A stretch of 64,000 bases of DNA, taken from NCBI GenBank assembly GCA_035048495.1, contig CM068553.1:10099259-10163258 (forward strand). Reading direction: 5' to 3'. This document shows, one piece after another, positions 55,816 to 64,000 of the stretch. Origin of the DNA: Euptelea pleiosperma (lineage: Eukaryota > Streptophyta > Magnoliopsida > Ranunculales > Eupteleaceae). The translations under genes were made by a program, and so were the position numbers. Positions within the stretch are counted from its first letter, which is position 1. The number at the start of each line of letters is the position of its first letter. The notes below the pieces were generated by a model. That model did not search any database. It saw only the letters and a list, made by a program, of their open reading frames with translations, and had not been told where the DNA came from.

Positions 55816-56144
55816 TAAAATAAGAAAGAAAAGTCCCAAGTCATGTATAGCAGGAATGTGTTCCTATGACCAACATATTGATGCTTACATTGGATCTTGT
55901 CATTGGAAAGTTAATACTCATGCTAGCGCACAATTTTCATGAGAGAATCTAAGTTCAGCCTTGCGGGACAAGGTTTTACGAGGAATACTAGCAAGCTTCA
56001 CATTGAGTTGCACAGATGCAATTCAGGTTTTTTCTTGTCTTTTACTGAATTGCACATGTACAAACTACTATTAATGCATTGCTTGCTAGCATTCCTAGAT
56101 GATTTTATTACATGTGCTATCTGTTAGTTATTTATTCACAGTTG

Positions 56145-56300
56145 TAAGGTTTAAAAGGGACCATTATAGCGGCACAACGGGTAGCAGTTGTTACCGTTAT
56201 ATGTTCTGTTTATAATGGGTCGAAGAAAAGTCTATTTTATTTTATTTACTTTTTTTTAGTTCATTATTCAAACATAAATAACGCTTAAATGATGGTACTG
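56145..56300. repeat. Partial hAT-like MITE (family B)
   Basis: The left end aaggtttaaaagggaccatt plus tataatgggtcg. The remainder has decayed and the right end is not visible. Confidence 0.4.
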
Positions 56301-57021
56301 ACCACAGTAAATTCTCTAATTATTCGTAAATAATTTGCAAACTGTACAAATTATTAAAAAAAAAAAACAAACTGAACACCGCCCTATTCAAAGGTTTGGA
56401 AAAATTCACGCATTTTTGAACGTGGTCAAATTATTCTTAAATAATTCACAATCTTTTCCGAAAAATCATTTTATATGAAAAAAAAATGTCAAAATTTTAC
56501 TTTTTTGGTTTTACAGGAGAGAAATCGGTGTTCAGCTATTTTTCAATCAGATGATCATGACCATCGGATACTTAAACACTTTCCTATTCGGCTGAAAGGA
56601 ATGGTAATGATCCAGATTGGAAGGTTGCAATCTTATAAATTCAAGTTTGGGAAGATCTCCCTGGTTGGACCTGTCCCATGCTGGGTACATTTCCCTGCAG
56701 GTACATCTTATACACAGCTAATGCAATTCATTGACCATATTAACAGACTAGAGATCCAGAATCTTAAATCATCCCATCTGATCTCCTGCTATGCTTTTCT
56801 CACTGAAGAAAAGTCACGAGTGCACTACTATAATCAAGAGTCACTAGTGATAATCTGTCCCCACAAGGACACAACCATAAACGGGTCTGATGGAAAGAGA
56901 GGGAAACTCCTTTATAAAATCTTTCCATACGTATGTTACATGCGTTCGTTTCGTTATAGATGAGAATGAAAATATAACAAAAATCAACTAAAAAACAACG
57001 CTCCATCAGGAGATTATATGC

Positions 57022-60003
57022 TTAATTGCAGGACATTATTGTCCTCGCGACATCGATCCCGCAGCAAATAAGCTCCAGCTCTTTTCGGTATCTCTCGAGT
57101 TTATCGATGCCCTGCAGCCCAAAAGAGATGTAGTGATGAGAAAATTGAATACAGTAAAGTATAACTTCAGGAGTTCAACTGAATGGGCAAGAAGTAGAGT
57201 GAAAGAGAAGATGGTTGTTTGAACTTTGAACCTTTTGGGCTTCAGTTGAAATGGGTGAAGCAGTCTGGCCCCAAAGCTTCAATCCAGCGAGACCACCACT
57301 ACTCTTCCGCTGCTCTGAATCCCTACTTTCCTCCAGAGACAACAACACCTCCTCTAAGTGCTTACTCACATTGGTAAACCAATGGAGTCCATCTAATGAC
57401 TTCTCTTGTGCTGTAACCTGCAATGATTGCCATCTTGCCCGTCACATGCATGAGTTGGTAAGTCACTAAAGTTGACCCTTTTATTTCTAGAGGACCCAGA
57501 AACCTACACAAGCATGTATAATGGTTTATATAGGAAAAGTGCACACCACTTACCTACCATATATGCATCATCAACAGTTGGAATTTGACTTGGTTTCTAA
57601 TGAAAACCTAGTCGCCTGTTGGGTTGTGCAAGAGTGGCAACTTTTCATACCGACCATGAGTTGAACCACTGGAATCAAATGAATCATGGTTCAAAGTTCC
57701 ATTCTGTCTTAAAATGTCTTGGTCGAGATGTCTCGATCTCAGGGGCGACAGGAACAATAGATTGGGGGCTTCTCTCACCATTGTTTGTCTGTATCATATT
57801 GTCTGGGTTGGGTCTCTCATTTTTCCAACTGACCGAGAAGTACCTCGAGTTCGAGACTTTTTTTTTAGAAGTAAAAGATATTGGATGGAAGAAAGGGGAG
57901 AAACTCCACTGTACGAACAAGGAAGAAAAATACAAGCGAGGGAGGCCCTCATATGCAGGTTCAGTAAATCTTACAACAAAACAAGATAAGCTTGTGCCAA
58001 ACTCATAAGATACTTTTCATTCTGGCAGAATACAAACTTGTGACATCCCTCAAAGTATTGCTTTCTCTTTGGATTCTTACCCAATGGTTTATAAGATGGT
58101 CATGAAGTAAAATGGTTCTAACTTTAATAAGTTAATAACTTATAATATATTCCAAGTTATAACTTTAAAAACTGAATGATGGTAAACATATAGCAACCCT
58201 TTTGCTGCCATGATAATTGGGAACTTCAACCATGAAACCAAGGTTGAAAATTCGGCACCTACAAAAATAATGAATCATATAAAGCAATTAAAAGTTTGAC
58301 CTAGTTGGTTCTTTGCACCTAGTTTTGGTGTAGCAGCTATATTTCGATTGATCCTCTTCTTCCAAGGGATTTCATAATTGGACGTTGAACCCATTTCATA
58401 TGATAGGAGTTGCCGGTGTATTGGGGTTCCTATAGAACCTATCACTAAAATACCCCTAGAGGGGATAGGGCTAAGCGGAGCGAAAAGGGTTTTCCATGAG
58501 ATGGGAAATGAAAACTATTAGCCCCACACGGGGTTTGTGAATAAGTGATTGTCTGATAATGAGCAAGGAATATCCGTCTTTCTGTCGTAAACTAGAAAAT
58601 ACTTTATATGGTGACGGTGCAAATACATTCCGCTCTTTTAACCCAACTCAAGCGGAAGAGACTTATTCAATGGTCACCACTAACCGCTTTTGGTCCCAAA
58701 TCTTTGGGGTTGCTTTTTCCAATAGACGTTGGTTACATTTCTTTATGTTATTTGTACCAATAACCGATTTATGGATGAGTGCTCTTGGCGTAGTTGGTCT
58801 GGCTCTGAACCTATGTGCCTATGACTTCGTTTCCCAAGAAATTCGTGCAGCAGAAGATCCTGAATTTGAGACTTTCTACACCAAATATATTCTTTTAAAC
58901 AAAGGTATTCGTGCTTGGATGGCGGCTCAGGATCAGCCTCATGGAAACCTATCTTCTAATTGTTGTGCTAAGACCGCCTCCTACCTTCTGATTGGCTCAA
59001 AAATCTGGTGGGCGGCCAAACCTCCTTTCCTTTTATCGGTTGAGACCCGTTCTGAACCTATTACAGATTTGTGCACTGACATCCCTCTCTTCCCTCTTCT
59101 TTGTCTTTCTCTTTGGTTTTTCCTTTCCTCTTTTCCCCTTTTGTGTTGGGATCAGCTGCTGCTGCTTCCCCCTTGTTTCCCTTCTCTTTTAATATTATCA
59201 TCATTTAGCAAAAAAAAAAAAAAATTAAAAGTTTGACCTACAAATACAGAAATAAGGGTCAGGTTCCGTTGACAGCCCTAAAATAACAGGATTCTGTACA
59301 GGATCCAATATATGCCATGTGGCATGCTCTTGGAGGACTCTGACCGTATGGATGTTTGGCCAACCCATAGGTGGACCTAAAAACCAAAATGCAGCCTGAT
59401 TAGTGATTCCTAGACGTTGGTTTGGACTTATTTTCATGGGTTGATCTCAACTGTGGGAATTATAGCAGTATTTGAGGTACAAAGCTCCAACGCCTAGAAA
59501 TCACTAATCAGGCTGAATTTTGGTTTGTAGGTCCACCTAGGCATTGACCAAACATCCATACGGTCAGAGTCCTCTTAAGTGTGCCATGTGGCAAATATTT
59601 GTGTCCTGTACAGAATCCTGTCATTTTAGGGCTGTCAACGGAGCCCGACCCCAGAAATAAAAAGTGCCTTTTTCCAAAAATAAAACGACAGGATTCTAAT
59701 AGAAATTTTATACATGTTCCAACAACTGATTAGATAAATGAAATTGATTTGCAAGAAAAAAAGATGAATAATCAAATCAAGGAAGCATTGAGGCACGTCT
59801 TGCAAGTTAAATAAACATACCTTGAGGATAAAAGCAACACCAAGCATGAACCCATCATCCATAGTTATTTGGTTTCCCACATCACGACCCCTTCTCAACA
59901 TATTATCCTTGCAGTTGATTTTGGAATCTACTATGTTGATTATAATGGCTGGAATTATGAGGAAGAAATCCCTGAAATGGAGATTCTCAATGTTCTCGAG
60001 GTC
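57022..60003 (-). CDS. WASH-complex SWIP/WASHC4-like protein, last three exons (5' partial)
   Basis: Minus-strand exons: 59821-60003 (61 codons), 57232-57417 (62 codons), 57022-57111 (29 codons plus TAA). All are phase 0 with GT-AG boundaries. They give the C-terminal 152 residues: [79 protein letters not shown]. The pattern TDDGFAMGVAYILKL...FDSLHWF...FELLYFSLSSAR of animal WASHC4/SWIP matches closely in order and spacing. SWIP is a scaffold of the WASH complex, which drives Arp2/3 actin branching on endosomes. The upstream exons are not in the 1.4 kb before the copia LTR, so the gene probably continues past the window with the copia in an intron. An intron of 2.4 kb holds plastid DNA and a MITE. 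Identity is from memory. Confidence 0.75.
58305..58953 (+). other. psbD: Nuclear plastid DNA insertion: psbD / ycf2 / psbD mosaic
   Basis: About 58305-58424 reads psbD codons ([26 protein letters not shown]) with a one-base insertion. About 58427-58584 is antisense ycf2 ([40 protein letters not shown]). From about 58592 psbD resumes ([51 protein letters not shown]) and stops matching near 58953. The ycf2 piece replaces about 12 psbD codons. A few D2 residues have changed (for example [18 protein letters not shown]). This is plastid DNA in an intron of a nuclear gene. It is non-functional, although the second psbD part has a long open frame. Confidence 0.9.
59256..59651. mobile_element. MULE-type MITE (family A body), exact 9-bp duplication
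   Basis: The inverted ends are GGGTCAGGTTCCGTTGACAG and ctgtcaacggagcccgaccc. It is flanked by CAGAAATAA at 59247-59255 and 59652-59660. The palindromic core has ccgtatggatgtttggccaa and ggtttgtaggtccacctagg. It lies in a SWIP intron. This copy ties the abundant family A body to Mutator-like transposition. Confidence 0.88.
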
Positions 60004-60037
60004 CTACAAACAATTTAATCAATTAAATAACTCTGAT

Positions 60038-60352
60038 AATGGTTTAAAAAAATGTTATAACAGACGTTATAATGGTAACGCTCCAAGACCATTATTTTAT
60101 TTCTTAAAAAATGCTAAAAACCGTTATAGCGGACTTAACGTTATAACGACCGTTATTTAGAAAATAATGGCCGTTATAATGTCCATTATCCATTATTTTA
60201 CCACTATCGATGTTATTTTGAAAAAAAAATCAAAATTTTTAAAAATAATAATACTTTGACCTTTAATTGACTATTCTTTGACCCGTTATAACAGCATAAC
60301 AGTAACATTACCTGTCCGTTAGATACATTATAACTGTCCAATTTAAACCTTG
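60038..60352. mobile_element. hAT-like MITE (family B), copy 10
   Basis: Begins aatggtttaaaaaaatg and ends atttaaaccttg. Inside are cgttataatgg and ccgttataacagc motifs. The 8-bp flanks are not alike. It lies just upstream of the SWIP exon at 59821-60003. Confidence 0.6.
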
Positions 60353-61376
60353 AGATCTATTAAATAAGTATAAATACCAATTGAAAGGAGGTAAAGGGGG
60401 TAACTGCTGGATGTAGAAAACTACATATAATATTTGGCATCACTGGCTATGGTTACTACATGAATGAAGGCTCTTTCAAAGTTGATACACTTGATCTACT
60501 TGATTAAAGAACTTCGGTTAGGTCAAAAGAATGAGACCCTCCAGTCTCCAACTCATTTAACTCAAGCAGGCTTCTAGAAGTGAACCAGTGAACTCCAAAG
60601 AGGTTGAGGAAGGTACTCTAAAAACTACTTGTGATAATCATATCTATGTATATATGTAGGTCAATGATGCCATACCCCCCAGTACTTACTCCTGCATGTA
60701 CAAATATGGCATCTATCAGTATTTGAATGCCTTAAACCTGATAGTGTTGGTACTTACCCTTGCATGGCTAATGAATCCATTACATAATCGACATCCTGGG
60801 ATAAATTGATATTGTACAAGGAATTACTGTTTTGCATAAAACAATGAGTTCCGTTTGGTTAAATCCTAGATGGGATAGGCTTTTTCCAAGATAACATACA
60901 GATCTCGCAAAACAGATTACATGGTGTTCATGGAATTGGCATCAAATGAATAGGTAACTGAAACTGTTTGCAGGCTAAAAACATTGTGATATTAATCAAG
61001 ATGCTGAAACTATTACCTGTTACAAGGAAAAACAATTTTCTGGATGGAAACGAAACAGGAAAAAAAATGTATAGGATGCAGTCCAATCTTGTCCTTTTTG
61101 GTTAAAAAGGACAAGTAAACAAAAGTCATCTTTTTTTGGGTTAAAAAGTGTTTTAATTTTGGTATTTCTAGATAGATCAGTCAATTAGCTGTCCAAAGAG
61201 CACAAAATTACGAAATTCGGGTATCATTTGTGAATTTTAGACAAAACACGAAAAGGTGCAGAACAATGACAAGGTTAGTAGTTTGGTTCGTTTATTTTTT
61301 CTAGAGTCAAGAAAAGGAGCTTTGGTAAATATTAGGGTCTTAGGTTGGTTAATGATTCTTTTTTGGAGGATCTTGG
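60353..61376. other. No exon seen; presumed SWIP intron
   Basis: AT-rich sequence without a SWIP-like frame on the minus strand or any other recognisable gene. Confidence 0.4.
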
Positions 61377-61586
61377 TGTTGTAATCTTGGATCGTAACCA
61401 GAATAAGAGATTAGGGTTAGAGATGGAAGAGAGGAGAGGAGAAGAGAATTGGGGGAAGAGGAGAAATCGTGTAGAGCTTAGAATAGCCTACACGATTTCA
61501 CCCAATATATATATTAAGTGAAGTTTTACAATATTACAAGGGCCCCCTGTAGAATATGAGATATTACAAGTAGGTCCCTGACAACA
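61377..61586 (-). mobile_element. 3' LTR of the copia element (210 bp)
   Basis: On the minus strand it begins TGTTGTCAGGGACC, directly after the polypurine tract GAGGGGGAG (61587-61595), and ends GATTACAACA. It carries a TATATATATTG box about 80 bp in, a likely promoter. The other LTR is beyond the window. The base after the LTR starts cttgg on the plus strand, the expected position of a 5-bp duplication, which cannot be checked here. Confidence 0.85.
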
Positions 61587-61593
61587 CTCCCCC

Positions 61594-64000
61594 TCAAGCT
61601 GGTGCGAAGATATCTATCATGCCCAGCTTGGATAACAGGTGCTCTAAGATCCCTTTAGTAACACATTTAGTTAACACATCTGCAACTTGATCAGCAGTAT
61701 GGACATACGGTGTGCAAATAAGTCCCTGACCAAGTTTCTCTTTGATAAAGTGACGGTCTACCTCAATGTGCTTTGTCCTGTCATGTTGAACTGGATTATG
61801 AGCAATGCTGATGGCTGCTTTATTGTCACAATACAGTTGCATAGACCCTTTGACAGGATATCCGAGCTCACTGAGCATAGTCTTCAACCATAGAAGCTCA
61901 CATACACCATGAGCCATAGAACGGTACTCTGCTTCGGCACTGGAGCGGGCGACAACTGGTTGCTTCTTGCTGCGCCATGACATCAGATTACCTCCCACAT
62001 ACGTGCAGTACCCTGATGTGGAACGTCTGTCAGTGACTGAACCTGCCCAGTCAGCATCTGTATAAGCTTCAACTCGCAGGTGTCCATTCTTACTAAACAG
62101 GAGACCATTCCCTGGAGCCCCCTAAAGATAGCGTAACACTCGGTGTACTGCCTTAAGATGTGGAGAGCGAGGGGCATGCATGAACTGACTGATGACACTG
62201 ACTGCGTATGCAATATCTGGTCGTGTCAGCGAAAGGTAGATGAGACGCCCAACAAGTCTCTGGAACTGGCCTGCAACAGCAATGGGATCCCCATCAACAG
62301 GATTCAGCCGATGTTGCTGCTCTATAGGCGTATCGGCTGGTTTAGCTCCCAAGTTTCCTGACTCTCGAAGGAGATCAAGTACATACTTTCTCTGTGAGAT
62401 AAACACACCCTGCTTTGACCTAGCAACCTCAATACCCAGAAAGTATCTCAAGGTTCCCAGATCCTTGATTTCGAACTCTGTGCCGAGGTATTTTTTCAAT
62501 CTACAAACCTCATCTGGGTCATCTCCTGTGACCACGATATCATCCACATATACAATAAGAGCAGTAAGACGACCTTGACTTCTCTTAATGAAGAGAGTGT
62601 GGTCCGCCTGACTCTGCGAGTAGCCAATCTTCTTGACTGCGGAACTGAACCTCTCGAACCAAGCTCTTGGTGACTGTTTAAGCCCATACAAGGCTTTCTT
62701 CAGTCTGCATACAAGTTCCTTACTCCCAGTCGGACTGAACCCCGGAGGACCTGTCATGTAGACCTCTTCCTCTAGATCACCATGGAGGAAGGCATTCTTG
62801 ACATCCAACTGGTGGAGGGGCCAAGAAAAGTTTGCCGCGAGAGATAACAGAACTCGAACTGAGTTCATCTTGGCCACTGGAGCAAACGTCTCCTGGTAGT
62901 CAATCCCATAAGTCTGTGTGTACCCTTTTGCAACGAGACGGGCCTTGTACCTGTCGATGCTTCCATCTGCTTTGTATTTCACTGTATATACCCACTTGCA
63001 CCCCACGGGTTTCTTTCCTCTAGGCAATGAAACCAAATCCCAAGTACCATTTTTTTCTAGAGCTGTCATCTCCTCTAGCATGACTGCTTTCCACTGAGGC
63101 TGGCTGAGGGCATCTGAGACACCGGATGGCAGAGCGACACTGGATAGGGAAGTAGCAAATGCCCTGTAGGATGGTGAGAGTTGTTGATAGGAAACAAAGT
63201 GAGAGATAGGGTGCTTGGTAACACAGTTCCGAACACCCTTCCGATGAGCAATAGGCACATGAAGTCTGATGAAGAATTCCATGCTCTTCAAAGTAGGAGG
63301 CAAGGCCACTGTACATGTATTCCCCCCCATTGTCAGTGCGTAGGACTTTTAGGGTGGTGCCCAATTGATTGCACACCATTTTATGAAAGGTCTGAAAGAT
63401 AGTATGCACCTCATTTTTTGATTTCATAAGGTAGATCCAAGTGTAACGACTGTAGTCATCCACAAAAACCACAAAGTAGCGAAAACCAAAGATAGAAGTG
63501 GTGGGATTGGGTCCCCAAACATCAGAGTGCACAAGCTGTAAAGGAAACGTACTTTTTTTATTACTGGTCGGAAAAGACACCCGACATTGTTTTGCAAGTA
63601 CACAAGTTTCACAGTTGAACTCAAAAAATGGAATAGACGCAAACTGAGGTAACAGACTCTTCATGACTGAAAGCGGTAAATGACCTAACCTGTTATGCCA
63701 TCGCATTAACAGGTCTTTATTAACGCTAGAACTACTGACATTGGCACTAGACTGATGTGCAACAGAATATGAAGTCGGCTGGCTATCGAGCAGGTACAAT
63801 CCACCATTCTCACGACCACTGCCAATCATCTGCCTCGTCTCCAAGTCCTGAAAAACACAGTGAGTAGGAAAGAAGGTAACACTACAGTTTAGGCTCTTAG
63901 TAAGATGGCTAACAGAAAGCAGGTTCGTAGTGAATTTAGGAACATGAAGTACAGAGGATAAAGACAAAGTAGGTGTGGCAGAGATAGTGCCCTTCCCTGA
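61594..64000 (-). mobile_element. Decayed Ty1/copia polyprotein (INT, RT, RNase H), extends past window
   Basis: Reading the minus strand: GAG-pre-integrase (HNRLGHLPLSVM, about 63685-63715), integrase core (SDVWGP, FVDDYSRYTWIY, RTDNGGEY), then a break near 63250-63330. There the frame changes and the C-terminal integrase is missing, so the sequence jumps to the pre-RT linker. RT follows ([40 protein letters not shown]). RNase H follows (ADWAGS, SSAEAEYRSMA, LYCDNKAAI). A single in-frame stop lies at 62122-62124 between RT and RNase H. The gene order INT-RT-RH and the motifs place it in Ty1/copia. The integrase deletion makes it non-autonomous. It lies upstream of the SWIP exons in the same orientation. 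Confidence 0.92.

Noticed and set aside
56475..56963. 162-residue plus-strand frame between TFB5 and SWIP
   Set aside because: No recognisable domain, no splice context, and a composition typical of chance frames. It begins in an A/T homopolymer region.
58559..59236. 225-residue frame that looks like photosystem D2
   Set aside because: It is plastid psbD captured in a nuclear intron. The frame starts in antisense ycf2 and runs into unrelated sequence, so it is not a gene.
1..64000. CRISPR arrays, bacterial operons, phage or integron structures
   Set aside because: No regularly spaced direct repeats and no prokaryotic gene organisation. Introns, plant gene families and plant transposons show this is eukaryotic nuclear DNA.

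Overview
This is nuclear DNA from a flowering plant. It has intron-rich genes with GT-AG junctions, a P-class PPR gene, a plastid-targeted ClpR gene, a chloroplast DNA insertion, and many plant-type transposons. The sequence is AT-rich. It does not fix the lineage; large repeat-filled introns and dense MITEs would suit a magnoliid, a basal eudicot or another large-genome angiosperm (inference).

Layout. 1-6.1 kb is a graveyard of nested MITEs around an EF-hand/TPR pseudogene. 6.3-21.3 kb holds four intact genes: a small acidic membrane protein (6300-6893), a PPR protein (13487-15286), a second acidic membrane protein on the minus strand (18296-18718) and EBP2 on the minus strand (20337-21299). 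A segment of about 1 kb occurs three times here. 21780-25086 is a Pack-MULE: TIRs of about 220 bp and an exact 9-bp target duplication enclose pieces of HMG-CoA reductase and UPL3/UPL4. 25.3-26 kb has an eL36 pseudogene. 26-31.3 kb shows no convincing coding gene. 31.3-37.6 kb is MITEs, an L1-type LINE and a perfect TRIM. 38407-49571 is complete CLPR2 (8 exons, minus strand), with a copia remnant and a LINE remnant in its introns. 49.9-52.2 kb is repeats. TFB5 (5' leader from about 52195; coding 53486-54474) is complete on the plus strand. 57022-60003 holds the last three exons of a WASH-complex SWIP/WASHC4-like gene, with a mosaic plastid insertion and a MITE in one intron. 61377-64000 is a decayed Ty1/copia element running off the window.

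The host genes are unrelated housekeeping genes: ribosome biogenesis, plastid protease, TFIIH, endosomal actin regulation and organelle RNA processing. They are not an operon. The coherent system in the window is the transposon community. One MULE-type end (GGGTC followed by G/A-rich sequence) is shared by the gene-carrying Pack-MULE and several MITEs with 9-bp duplications. A separate hAT-like MITE family, filled with CCGTTATAACGG-type motifs, has 8-bp duplications. All homology calls are from sequence reading and memory of the families; no database search was run.
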